Part shown: one piece after another, positions 24,501-36,559 of the stretch
How the letters are laid out: every line of letters begins with the position of its first letter
Numbering within the stretch: the stretch's first letter is position 1
Source: Pocillopora verrucosa
Lineage: Eukaryota; Cnidaria; Anthozoa; Scleractinia; Pocilloporidae
DNA: 64,000 bases
Direction of reading: 5' to 3'
Assembly (NCBI RefSeq): GCF_036669915.1
Contig: NC_089312.1
Location: 24,664,274-24,728,273 of the forward strand
Notes under the pieces: generated by a model
Databases searched by the model: none
The model's input: the letters and a program-made list of their open reading frames with translations, nothing else
What the model was told of the DNA's origin: nothing
Made by a program: the position numbers and the translations under genes

Positions 24501-27500
24501 AATTAAAATTACATGTACTGTGAGTTCACATGGCAAACATGACTGAATTCTAAACAAAATAAAAAACATTAATGGCCTAAAAACCAGTAAGACAAAGTCA
24601 ATGCTTTTAAAAACACTGTATTGTAGTTTTCCAAGAGCCCAAAAGTGGTTGACTTAAGTTTCAACACTTTCCACAGACAATAAAAATAGCAAGCAAGTCA
24701 AGTGTCTTTAAAAGTATTATTTTTGAAAAATGTAGTGAACATCAGAAGAATGACCAAAAAAATAAAATAAAAGTTGCAAGTTAAGGGTGTAAAAACCAAA
24801 ACAGTTCAGACACAGACCACTAGTTATATATACTGCACTTACCGATCTGTCTAACTTTTCCTCTTCTGTTAAATTTTCATCCTGTTTCTTTGGAGCGTTG
24901 ATAATCTTGGTAAAAAACAACAGGTAGATAGTTAATTCCCTTAAGATTGGCATATCTTGGAATAAATTGGTTGAAAGCATGTTAACAATCACAGAGTCCT
25001 CAGTTTTATGAATTTTTCTTCATGTCAACTTACTGTTCTGGTGAATCCAGCCTGACTCAATGTGTCCACATTCTTTGGAGCTTTCTGCAAAACAAATCAA
25101 CAGAATTGCTTTGTGCATGAAAGCACAGTAATATCCAATATTGATTATAAATTCAGACCTGTACCAGGTGGGCACCCACTAGGAGTGACAGGGTTACCAC
25201 TTAAAACAGGTTCTTCAGAAGAGGGATAATAAAAAATATGTAGAAGAAATACCATTTAACACTATAATTGACCACTTAATGTACAACACCTCCCTCAAAA
25301 ATACTACTTACATTGATTTTGGGAGATAAACATGGATTAAATTTACTTGAAAGATCATTCTTAGTTTTCCTTGGGAATGAGTGGTTTTGCTCTAAGTGAT
25401 CGTACAATAAAAACAGGCTGTTGGACTCAGCAAAGGATGACCATGAATCAGGTGACCGCTTAACCCTATTCGACATGTAAGTACTGACAAGGAGAATTTG
25501 TTTCACAATGAAGAGCATCTTGGATTACTGATCATTTCCTTTGATCTTGTGACTTTAAAGTGTGATTCTGGGGGGGGAGGGGGGGGGGGTTGGGGAGGGA
25601 AATTAGACACTATTCACTTTTAGGAGGTCAAAGGGTTAGTAGAAAAGAAAAATAGAGTAAAAAGGGGAACAAATTGTGGGACTTTCAATACAGACTGCTT
25701 AGTACAGAGTGACCACTAAATAGGGTACAACTTGATACAGATGAACTTGTAACTGATACCTAAAGTGTACAATCGATGTTAACCCTTTAACTCCCAGAAC
25801 TAATTAACATGTAACTTCTACTGATGATTTCCAAACATTTTTCAGCAAAACAGGTTAGGAGAATATTTATTGCCAAATTTATCAGGGAGAAGTTGTCACC
25901 AAGATCAAACGCCAAATTATTGTAACTAACTTACAAGGAAACATGTGACAGCCAGAATGGAGAATTTAAAAAAATCAGATCTTAGGAGTTAGAGGGTGGG
26001 GAGCAATAATTAGGGACTGGGTGATGAATGTTAAACTCCCAAGACTTTTGAGACACCAACCTAAACCCATGTCTGAAAAGCTACATGTACCTTGGTTACT
26101 TGAAGGCAGAATGTTTTGCAAACTGTGATTGCCATGGAATTTCATTCTGTTTCCTAAGAGAATCCTGGGTAAACCAGGAGAGTTGGCACAAATGTGGACT
26201 GGGCATAAAATATCATGGCTAATTCCACATAATCTGTCATGATCCTTTTTGCCAAACATCTCTGGTACACATCCTTAACCCTAACTCACTGTAGCTTCAT
26301 GAATACCTCCCTACAAAAAAAACAGTTGATCAAGGGCTCACCTTCTCTTTCTTGGTCAGGTCTTCATCTTCCTTTTTAAGTTCTTTCATCTAAAAATAAT
26401 TTTTCAAAATTCAGCTAAATATAAACATACAAATACAACCATGTAACAGGGTTCTATGGACAATAAAGGCATAAACTGATTAATATGTTGGTATTAAGTG
26501 ATATCAAACTGGACATGAAAAATGATTAACCCTGGTGGATTTATCATGTGAGCTTCCATATAAAAGAAGTACAGACTGAGACATTTTCTTTTCCCTTTTT
26601 TAATTGTTAAAAAAAGGACGGGTTTAATTCCAACCTTTTTCTCCAAATGCTCCAATTCTCTACGAAATTTCTCTTCTTTTTCTTTGTCCTCTGCTATTTC
26701 TGCAGCTTTCAGGTTTTCTCTGGCCTGTTCAAGCCTCTTTTTATGCCTGATTAATTGGAAAATAGATAAACAAATTAATTGATACTAATATCAAAATTCA
26801 GTTTATAATTGTTCTAAAGAGTTATGTAGTAAACTATGTTATCCACAGACACATTCTTACATGAAAAATAAATTTAAGTTTCAATTTATAAAAACTGCCT
26901 GGCTATTTAACCCTACACTGTGAATAATTAGGTACATGTTGTGTTTCTTGGTTTGTTTTCCTTTCTGTGACAAAGAACTTTCGGTATATTGGACCAAAGT
27001 GACCAGCACAATTAATAACTAATTAAGTGAGGATTGTGTTTACATTTAAAAAACAAATCGGAAAAAATCATCCAAAACTAAAAATATTTCCTCACATATC
27101 CTAAGTAAATACACATCACACGGTAAAACACTCACTCTGAAAGCTTTGTTTCAACAGCATCTCTTTCTTTCTTTGCTTCCTCCATTCTTTCCACTCTGGC
27201 TTGGTGCCGCCATCTAAACAGACTTGGCGTATCAATATTAGGGTGTGTGTCATCTTCATCGTCACTAACCTTAAAAAATACACAAAATAACCAAAATATA
27301 ACATTTAGATGCGATGATGAGACTGAAATTAAATCAAAAACCATTTCAAAAAGGTAAACAAGAGGTTGACTTCTGTAAGTTTTTTTTTTTAATTGTTAGT
27401 GTAACAGTTATGATAAATGCAGTATAAGTTTGACTAATGTGAATCATTGACTTCAATAACCTTTGACATTTTTTCACTGCAACCCTTTAGCCCACACCTT

Positions 27501-29155
27501 ACCACCAAAACATGCCCACAGAAACTCACTGGAGAAAACATGACTGGAAAACTATCATTTTCCATCATAGGCCATTTATTTGCTATGAACGTCGGTGGTT
27601 TTACTTTTATTAATGGATGGGCACTCACAATGTGATCCCAGTGTTGACATAATTCTCATAAAAACATAACACAAGCTTTTTGACCTTGAGAAGACAAAAA
27701 CTCCTTATGGAGTTTCGGTGAGATGACTCCTCTTCAAATCAATTTATTTAGGCAAAGTTAATGGGATTTTCTGTCAATTGGCCTTAGCGTTAACAGGAAC
27801 AAAAGAGTGCCACCATCTTTTTCTAAATCAAATAATTCCCTTTAGGCAGCATTGGAATGTCACACATTTCCAATTTTTTAATACTGAAACATAACAGTTC
27901 TATAATTGTGGTGGTTTCTTAAGAAAACGTGCATGTAGAAATATTTTTCAGGATGGCATCCATTAAGTTTTGTAACCTTCAGATGCCAAAATCACTGTTA
28001 ACTCTTAGAGATCACATAATTGTTTTTAAAATGTTCAGCCCACTTTAAAGTTATCTATTTTGACCTCTGTTTTCCATGAGCACCAAAGCATTTTGGGCAT
28101 GAATAATTCGTGTATTGCAGCACCTACTGTACTAGGGGAACCTCAAACAAATTTTCTAATTCAATATAGACTACACAGATGAATTGTAGTTTTTATGCAC
28201 CTATATTGCTTACCTCAGCAGTAATTGGCAAGTGCAATGTAAAGTTCACCCCCCAAGCAGCCAAAGAGACAAAATCATGAATCACAAGTTTGATTTGTAA
28301 CCACTAATCAGTATGTTGACAGAATTAAACCAATTCTGGGGTTCCTATACAGCATATACTGATATAATTATTAACCTCAGTGCAAGAGAACTGGTGGTTG
28401 CCTACCTTGCTAATTTCCAGCTTGGTAAGTATCTGTCACTATTCACCTCAACAAATAGTGGTCTGAACCATAATTAACTTACACTGCATGTATATGTTTT
28501 CTAATCCAATTGTAGTAAAAACTTGGAAAGGTGGAATCATTCAATTGTAACATTTGCGTCTAGCAACATTCATTTTGTATGAAGTTCTAAATGCAAAAAG
28601 AAAAGTCTAAATCGCCGGATAGATTGTCTTATTTAAATCTCAGGTTCTATACACGGAATATTATTGTCCTCAAACTTGTTTTATTTTCTGCTTCAAATTA
28701 CAGCCTTGTCACCAAAGATTGCCAAAAGGATCACTCTCTTGTCTAAATACCACCCCAAAAAAGGCCATTCACACGATAGCGTCGTTTGACCAGAATTGAA
28801 AGAATCCTTCACATATTTCAATTTTGCTCGTGCAATTTGGGTAATTGCCATTTAAACCCCAAAAAGGCCTTGCATATCTCAGAGTGCTTTTAATATTCTG
28901 AAGATTATTTTGTGCTCGAAAATAATACAGGAATTATAATTGAAATACAAAACTGAGAAAAACGAACAAAACAAACTGAAGAAAGGCTGGAACGAGAACA
29001 AGCTCTAAGCAGTCGACTTAATTTATTTCAATACTTGAGACTAAACAACACGTACGATTTACAACTGAGAAGGTGCATTAAAGGAAGAACATTCCAAATA
29101 AGCTCATTCTATAAATACATACCTCAATGTGATCCCATTTACTGTAATCTACCAT
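21501..29155 (-). CDS. CDC37: Hsp90 co-chaperone Cdc37
   Basis: The protein loads client protein kinases onto Hsp90 in the cytosol. Eleven exons, all GT-AG with consistent phases: 29123-29155, 27136-27269, 26635-26746, 26342-26389, 25034-25084, 24843-24905, 23788-23946, 23287-23402, 22916-23045, 22347-22415, 21501-21725. They total 1,140 nt and give 379 aa, essentially the usual animal length (human 378). The N-terminus reads [18 protein letters not shown]; Ser13 is the conserved CK2 site needed for client binding. It continues [14 protein letters not shown], the hallmark of the family. A coiled-coil region follows (exons 2-4), then the middle domain with [16 protein letters not shown], and an acidic C-terminal tail. 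No frame damage is seen. It is divergently paired with SAMD8. Confidence 0.96.
21900..22225. repeat. Degenerate CAGT/GTCA-rich simple repeat in Cdc37 intron 10
   Basis: About 320 bp in which GTCAGT / CAGTCAG words recur every 4-12 nt between less regular stretches. There is no coding frame. It looks like an old tetranucleotide (AGTC) array decayed by substitutions and insertions. Confidence 0.6.
24285..24485. repeat. Copy 2 of ~200-bp 'TTAACCCTTTAACTCCC' repeat
   Basis: It begins ACCCTTTAACTCCCAGGAGT and ends TTGGGAGTAAAAGGGTTAG, so the termini are inverted copies. Located in a Cdc37 intron. Confidence 0.7.
25570..25599 (+). repeat. G-rich tract, G-quadruplex-capable
   Basis: Four consecutive G-runs (about 8, 11, 4 and 3 nt) separated by A, TT and A. 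Located in a Cdc37 intron, on the strand that is the template for Cdc37. Simple-sequence evidence only; run lengths may be imprecise in the assembly. Confidence 0.5.
25778..25997. repeat. Copy 3 of ~200-bp 'TTAACCCTTTAACTCCC' repeat
   Basis: It begins GTTAACCCTTTAACTCCCAG and ends TTAGGAGTTAGAGGGT, with inverted termini. Located in a Cdc37 intron. Confidence 0.7.
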
Positions 29156-29362
29156 AGTTTAGACGTGATTTGGAGACACTGGAAGGAAGAAGGGCACTTC
29201 CTTTACTAAGTATGGCGACCTCTACCGACCTGGGAAAGTTGCTTCGAGAAGACGTAGTGTACGAGAGAGACTGGTAGCAAGTAATCGATGCGTGGCTGCT
29301 AAGCCAGAGAACATAAGTTAAGAATAATCAACATATTAAAAGCCGTCGCCATAAAGCAAGTC
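29156..29362. promoter_or_regulatory. Bidirectional promoter interval, CDC37 / SAMD8
   Basis: Only 207 bp separate the divergent start codons of two intact genes. The interval holds both 5' UTRs and the shared promoter by position. It is locally less AT-rich and has several CpGs (e.g. ATGGCGACC, CGAGAAGACG). I see no canonical TATA box in a convincing place. Transcription start sites are not determined. Confidence 0.65.
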
Positions 29363-32300
29363 ATGAGGCTTGGGAAAGACGTACACAAGTGGACGTGTAA
29401 AGATGTGGGCTTGTGGCTTAAAGAAAACGGTTTCGATGATCATGCGGATCTATTTGCGAAGCAACATAAGATAGACGGAGGTGCTCTTCTCGTCCTCAAT
29501 GAAGATGACTTAAGAAATCCCCCGCTTGAGTTGAAAGTCCTTGGCGATATCAAGCGTTTATCTCTGGCGATTGCTTCTCTTCAAAGAAAACACAGCAGGC
29601 CAACGCACTTAGCACTCCCTAATGCTACGAATGGACACGTTAAACGAAAATTTGTTGATCAGATTGATAGCGTGGACGGTTTTGTGGGACAGCTGAGACG
29701 ACGCGATTTTTCGGATTCTGATATCGATGATGACAGGCCTGATGTTCATCCTTTCTCAAATATCTCTGAAACAGGGAGAACGTTGATCAGTTTGGTTTAT
29801 GCGTTTTCAGTATTTTTTGTCACTTCTTTTGTAATGGTTTTTGTCCACGATCGCGTACCAGACATGAAGAAGTATCCTCCTCTACCTGACATAGTCCTGG
29901 ACAATGTACCGCTCATACCGTGGGCTTTTCAAATGTGTGAGGTCACAGCGCTTATTTTAACTGCCGTTTTAACTACGGTTTTGTTCTTCCACAAGCACAG
30001 AGTTATCGTGATAAGAAGAATGGCTGCTTTGTGTGGAACAGTGTTTCTTCTGCGGTGTGTTACAATGTTCGTGACGTCTCTCAGCGTTCCTGGAATCCAT
30101 TTGGAGTGCTCTGGAGGTACGTCAAAGGTACGTGTAAACAAATTATGAACTCAAAGCTCACGATTTTCGACCTTAGTTAGACCGGGCTAGATATTTTTTA
30201 TCACTTAGAAGAACAGTTAAACACGACGGAGAAATATGCTTATTGGTGGCATAATAGTTAAAAGAACAGGCAGATATTGTTTACAGTTGTGGTAGCTTTA
30301 ATGTGTTCTGCCAGACATGAATCATTAATGACACATATAGAATTTGAATACTTCTTAGTGGACTTTGCATTCAAGCTTTGATTACTTATTGATATGGTTA
30401 TCACGTTTCTGGCTGTTGCTGTGTAATAATTTTCTGTTTTGCTTTTTAAAATCATCTTGGAACCTCTTTTTGGCAAAATTTTTCTGTTTGAAATGATGCC
30501 AAATGTGGATATACTAGAACCAGATTATGCAGACCTCAATTATCCAGATTTTTCGATTATCTAGACTGGCTTCTCTGGTTTTTTTTTTTTTCACAAATTA
30601 GTCTCATTGGAGATCTGCAACAACTGGTTCCCCGTAAAACAAAGCAGATGCACTTCCATTTATGCAGCTTCAAAGAATGATAGATTTAGTGGCACACAAA
30701 CACTGTAGCAGCTTGAAAAAACTGATTTTGTGTCTAAATTTTAGGTCATAAAATACTTTTTTAAATACTCTGACAAATTTTGGAAATGGTGCACAATGAT
30801 TTGAGAATGTCCATCTATTTTTGGCTCGTCAACATTTATATTTTCAATTACCCAGACTCTCGATTTTCCAGTCTATTCAGCCAGTCCTCACAGGTCCAGA
30901 TAGTCAAAGTTTGACTGTATTATTTAAAGTGTGCAAAACATGTTGCTCATAGGTGGTCATGTTCAAACTGAAGTGCAGTGTTAGTGTTAAATGATGTCGA
31001 AGACTGGAGTCCTTCTTCATGGTACAGTGGAGTGGATAGCAGTCCTTATAAATGAAAAATATCTTTAAAACATTAAAGCTCTCATAAAGCCCTTGTACCA
31101 ACAAATTCTAAAATTAATCTTAATTGAAATCTGTTTCTTACAGCGTACTACAGTTTGTAAACTTTTGATGAGCTCCACAGATTTAAGGCTCTAATGTAGA
31201 ACAACATCCAGTAGCCTGTTTTAGGTCAGTCATGCTTATGGTAGAATAAAGTAGGATGTATTAGATTATTTCTCATTATCTTTTGTTTCTTGTTATTTTT
31301 TTGTAGTTGTATGGTGACACTTGGGCAAAAATAAGAAGAGCCTTCGAGATCCTGCTTGGTTTTGGGATGTCAGTAAATGGTGTGCGTACATGTGGTGACT
31401 ACATGTTTAGTGGCCACACGGTTACCATCACCTTGTTGAATTTTTTTGTAACAGAATGTAAGTTCTAAGTGTTATTTCATATCACTTGTATTTATCTCTT
31501 TATTGTTCATGCTTCATATGCATGGTACAGTTACATATTGATAACTTGCTACTGTAAATATTTTTTACATTATTGAACTGAAGAAATGATAGAGGAAGAT
31601 GCTTTAAATGTTTAATTGGTTTTAATTAGAATTTTTCAAGCTACTTTGACTTTTATTTTATTTTGTCTGGTATTCATTTTTTTTATAAAACAAAGGGAAT
31701 TGAAAATGCAACTGGTTCTAGGAATTCTAAACCATTAAAAAAAATGAACATAACAATAAAGGTACTGACTGATTTTTTATGAGTTTAAGAGAAAGATGAA
31801 CAGTATCTAAGTCAGTGACGAGTGTGCAAACACACTCTAGATCCTTTCAATCAAAAGTTAGGTGGTCTAAAACTGAATCACTAAGCTGCAGGAAAATTAT
31901 AGTTTGATAAGCTCTGTGGTACACTACATTTAATACAAGTTGGGGATTGTCATTCACATCCAGACTACTGCTTGTATTAGCAATGCTGGAACCATTCTTT
32001 GTTGACAGTTGTGGAACAAATACATTTTGTACCTTTAGTTAGTTACTTGTGTTCTTGTTCATTGAGTGAAAAAATTGAAAACAATTCATTGACTTGATGA
32101 GTTTGGAACTCAATAGCTTTGGTAATACCAATTTCTCTTTCATTTGCAAGGTTAAGTATTATTATGTTTCAGTACACACCTGTGGGTGCAAACATCTTAA
32201 CCCTTTACTCCCTGAAATCAGCATGTTTTCCTTACATTTCTCTATACATTTCCTAAGGGGCTGACAAAAGGAGACTTTGTTTACAAGCAAGAGCTTCTTT

Positions 32301-32799
32301 ATTTTGTGATCATTTCCTCTTTTTTTGTTACCTTGATGTTTGATTTAGGAATGATATTAGCTGGAGAAATTAGATGTTAGTCACTGTTAGAGGTCAGTTT
32401 GGTTAAGTGAGGGTTTACAACAAGTAGATTATTCAAAGACATAAAACACATTTTTATTTGTGCAACATTTTTTTCCTTACAGATACACCATACTACATGT
32501 ACTACTTGCACACATGCTGCTGGGTCCTGAATATGTTTGGAATTTTCTTCATCCTGGCTGCCCATGAGCATTATTCCATTGATGTTGTTATTGCTTTTTA
32601 CATTTCTTCTCGTCTCTTCCTTTACTACCATACTCTTGCCAACACTCGAGCACTCAAACAGATTGACAGCAAAAGGACGCGCATATGGTTCCCCCTTTTT
32701 TGGTTCTTTGAGGAAAAGGTGTCTGGCAAGGTACCAAATGAATATGAATGGCCTCTGAGGTGGCCCAGATTTCTGTGCAAGAAATCCAAGTCTCGTTAA
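29363..32799 (+). CDS. SAMD8: SAMD8 / SMSr: ceramide phosphoethanolamine synthase
   Basis: An ER-membrane enzyme that transfers phosphoethanolamine to ceramide and acts as a ceramide sensor (family knowledge). Exons are 29363-30127, 31307-31457 and 32483-32799, giving 1,233 nt and 410 aa (human about 415). An N-terminal SAM domain (residues ~1-70; [15 protein letters not shown]) is followed by a short linker and a multi-pass membrane domain. Family boxes are all present: [18 protein letters not shown], the [14 protein letters not shown] segment, the catalytic [10 protein letters not shown] with its histidine, and [15 protein letters not shown] with the second His and Asp of the catalytic triad. 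Splice phases agree and no frame damage is seen. The SAM domain separates it from SMS1/SMS2-type sphingomyelin synthases of the same superfamily. Confidence 0.96.
32197..32395. repeat. Copy 4 of ~200-bp 'TTAACCCTTTAACTCCC' repeat
   Basis: A degenerate copy starting CTTAACCCTTTACTCCC and fading near 32395. Located in SAMD8 intron 2 just before the last exon. Confidence 0.5.
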
Positions 32800-33713
32800 A
32801 AGCCTGTGCATGTACCATTATCTGGCTGTGCTCCCTTCCATTGTAGGTTGATAATTGAACTAGCTTTCTAGATAATGAACAAGGCATGATTTTCTAAGTT
32901 TCATCACAGGAGCAAAACTACTTGAAAGTGGTGGTGTAGGAAAATATGTATCTTGGTTACAGAGATATTCGTATAGATCTAAGATATGCAATCCTCTTCT
33001 TTTCTAGAAACTTAGTCAGCCATCTCAACTAGAGACTTTATAGAAGCCAAGGTATTCCCCTCCCCCCCCCCCAGCCCCCTAAAAAGACCTCCCTAATATG
33101 GAATTGTTGTGGTTAAATTTACAGCACTACACCTACATGTACATGTATTACACAAAGTATAATAATGTAATTTATTTTGAAATATCTGTCATAATTATTT
33201 GAAGATTTTTGAAACTGAAATTTTACTCTCAGTAATGTTTCTTTGACCAACTACATATAAAACAGAAAACATTAAAAAAATTCAAGTAACTATCTCTTTT
33301 ACAAGAAGAAGGACCTAACTGAGATGAGGGCTTCATGTTTTGTTGACACAAATTTTAACATACTGGTAATTAATTTATTGTGAATTTCATGAACCATGTG
33401 GAGACCTTGAATTCTACTACACTTTGAAATATTTATTTCAATTGATTTTTATGTGTCTGTACTGAATGTCCAAGGCCTGTTTAACACTGTACAGAGGTAT
33501 GATTAATATTTTGCTTAAAGGAAAGAAACAGTTTTTTTCTGCATCATTGTAGGTTGACATCAAGCATTGTAAAAGAGACTTATTGACATTCATCTAAGAA
33601 GAAAGAAAATTTTTATGAAGCTGTGTTCTTTAAAGAGAGCAAAATTTAATATATTATCCAAGATTATTGGCTTAATTTTTAGGGGATTAAATTGATAGTA
33701 AAACCTGTTATTT

Positions 33714-33719
33714 AATAAA
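33714..33719 (+). terminator. Candidate poly(A) signal AATAAA for SAMD8
   Basis: An AATAAA hexamer about 915 nt after the stop codon in AT-rich sequence. Other weaker hexamers exist nearby, so the real 3' end is open. Confidence 0.3.
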
Positions 33720-33819
33720 ATTTATGCATCAAATAACTAAGAGATCTATTATGTAGTAAGTCAATATGTTTAAAAAAGGGCCATCAAGCTAAAGGAGATA
33801 CGTTATAAGATTTATTTTA

Positions 33820-34027
33820 ATCCTTTAACTCTCAAGATCTGAAGGTTAATTCTCCCCTCTAGCTGCAAGACATTTCCTTGTAATTGGTTTCAAGAATTTG
33901 ATGTTAGATCAAAAGAACAACTTCTACTTGATAAGTTTGAGTATTCTCATTACCAGTTTGCTGGATAATGTGTGAATACTATAGGGAGAAATTACATGGT
34001 AATCACTTCTGGGAGTTGATGGGTTAA
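33820..34027. repeat. Copy 5 of ~200-bp 'TTAACCCTTTAACTCCC' repeat
   Basis: It begins AATCCTTTAACTCTCAAG and ends CTGGGAGTTGATGGGTTAAC, with inverted termini. It lies in or just beyond the SAMD8 3' UTR. Confidence 0.65.
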
Positions 34028-34415
34028 CACATCATTGTAAACTTCACAGGGATGTTGTTGACTGAATTGACACTAATTTTGTGAGGGTTCTGTCATCAAA
34101 ATGATCTTTTAGCATTATTTTTAAGGTCATTAGAGAGGTTGTAGAAAACCCATTTGTTTTTATGCAGTAATTTTCTCAAACTGTTAAATATAATATAAAA
34201 TATGTAATATTAATATATTTTGTCCTAAAATTATTAGCAATTGTATTAATGGGTGATGAAATTAAAGTTTGTGAAAATTGGAATTGATTTTATTGAGAGA
34301 CTTTCTCACTGGCCAGTTCACTTTACTTCATTTCACTCTGTGTCACCCCAGATACAAATCATTTTACCTGCTTTTGGTAATTAAGAAAAATAAAAAAAGA
34401 ATAAAAGAAAGGTCA

Positions 34416-34487
34416 AGGTCCCACCGAGATTTGAACTCGGATCGCTGGATTCAGAGTCCAGAGTGCTAGCCATTACACCATGGGACC
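34416..34487 (-). tRNA. tRNA-Gln (anticodon CTG)
   Basis: A 72-nt cloverleaf read on the minus strand. The acceptor GGTCCCA pairs with TGGGACC and the discriminator is T. The D-arm contains GGTGTAATGGCTAGCAC. The anticodon stem CTGGA/TCCAG encloses the loop CTCTGAA, giving CTG. The T-arm is CCGAG-TTCAAAT-CTCGG. All stems are intact, so it is likely functional. No intron is seen. Confidence 0.93.
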
Positions 34488-34784
34488 ACATAATATATCT
34501 TTTATAGTAAATTTTGAGAATCTCATATTAAAATTCACACTCTAGTCTGATTGATGTTGGGACTGTATCAACTTCGTCCAACGTCGTCCATGCATGAAAC
34601 TGCGTGCCAGGGCAGGTAAAAATAGAACCAATACGTATAATGATTAGTTCAAAATTTTGCTTAAAAGGTTATCCGCATTTCATTCCGAGTGAATATTTCC
34701 GTCTCTTCCAGCTCTATTTCTCCGTTGTCTTGAAATAAGTACTTATATTTTCCACTGAGAGAAAAACATGATTTACTTTGAGCT

Positions 34785-34856
34785 AGGTCCCACCGAGATT
34801 TGAACTCGGATCGCTGGATTCAAAGTCCAGAGTGCTAACCATTACACCATAGGACC
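34785..34856 (-). tRNA. tRNA-Gln (anticodon TTG)
   Basis: A 72-nt cloverleaf on the minus strand. It is nearly identical to its neighbour 300 bp away but has anticodon loop CTTTGAA, giving TTG. The acceptor GGTCCTA / TGGGACC has one G-U pair; other stems are intact. The two genes together could decode both glutamine codons. Confidence 0.92.
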
Positions 34857-34899
34857 GCTCATTAAAAGGAATTGTTATATTTAAATAAAGATTAGCCTT

Positions 34900-36528
34900 A
34901 AGTTCTTAACCCTTAAACAGCTGTCTTCTCAATCTCGAGCCCAGAGTCATTTTGGTTCCTTGTCAGCGATATGGTCGCCAAAAAAGACCTCTGGGAGAAT
35001 GGATTTATTCAGTGTTTTTGATTGGTTAAAAGCAAATCAATAGACACCACACAGGAAGTGTGATTTACGAAGGGATCGATCGGGCCGGAAAAAGATCAAT
35101 AACAACGATAAATTTGAATTGTTTATACTGTCGTTACTGTTGTTACTGTTGCTGTTGTTTTTTTTTTCTGCGTGAAAGTTCTCACCTGTAACCTGCATGT
35201 CGATGCGTGAGAAAACATCCAAGCAAAGCCGCTGCGTGTCGCAATGGTGGGAAGTTGTTCTTCATGGAACGATGGATTGCTGTCGTTGTTATTAATTTGT
35301 TTTGAGTAAAAAGCAGAAAAGAAGGAATTATAGAGGCCATGCGAGCGTACAGAAATGTATAAGTGTAACGGAGTTCGACATCAGAATAGCATAGTATTCA
35401 GTATCAAAGAAGAGATCGAGAAGCCCACATATGTAAGGAAATCGCGAGGAAAAGGGTGCTTTCTCTTGAAAAAACAGAAATGAGGTCTATCGCCATCCAA
35501 AGCCCCTCAGACAGTTTCACAGTCTGCTTTACCGCAAGTAAACCACTCTAAAGATCCATTATACGCACGTCTCGGGTACCCCAAGAAGACCCTTCTGATG
35601 GAAACACAGAAGTAACCGTTTCATATTTATCTATGAACCTAGCGACACATTAAATCCTCCTTTTCCATCGCCTACAGTTTAACACTAATTTAACCAAGCT
35701 ATAAACAGGGATTGAAATACTTGATAAGGCTGACCATAGAAATCCTAAGGTTCCTAAGTACGAAGGTTTTATATAATGCTATATTTACCGCTGGATTATA
35801 ATGAGCAATTTTTTTTCACAATTACATTATGCATGTGTGTCATTCAAAATGCCATGTCAAAATATCTTTGTTCAATTTACTGTGATCACAAACATCAAAC
35901 AGAGTTTAATTCATTCAAAATGAAAATATTTACCAGTATAAGGAGAGTTATATTCTGTTTTATATTTAGCTGACAGAACATGCTAGTACTAAATTGAAAA
36001 AGGATGAAGTTATGTATGCCATGGGTTGCATCACAGATAAGCCTTACAGATGCAAAAGCAAAACTTATTATGTTGCAACCTACTACCTTGTAGTGTCAAA
36101 GCATGTGCCAAATATCAGTTTCTAGAGGAGATGAACAGTGTACAGAAACCTGGAACTGCTGGTTTTTCAGTTGAAGAAGACCAAAGAAGGCATAACCGTA
36201 TTTAACCGAGTGCCACGTTGGCACTCGGCTTTACAAGTGTTCTAAAGAAACAGAAAATTAACTGTAATAACCTGGAAATCTACGGAAAACTTACTTCTAA
36301 ACTGCCTCCGTATTTGTGGCAAATAACTGGTTAGCAATATGACAATAACTGGTTAGCTTAGTTGAAACTGAACTGAACAACCGAACAGCAAGTGATCAAG
36401 TCTCAAAAATTAGCAAAATATAATACATCAAATACAATTTTTATTTTTGCTTCCTAAAGTTATTTTGGAACAAGCAAATAGTACAATAACTGTTAAATGA
36501 TTTTATTCTCACTTGAAATAATAACATT

Positions 36529-36559
<31 letters not shown>

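Noticed and set aside
34930..35030. GC-richer stretch with GGTCGCCAAAAAAGACC-like words as a promoter or gene
   Set aside because: It could be a repeat end, but I found no partner copy or inverted terminus in this window.
35037..35222. Asn/Ser-rich minus-strand frame near 35.1 kb
   Set aside because: The Asn/Ser run comes from a degenerate GTT/CTG simple repeat; no other coding evidence.
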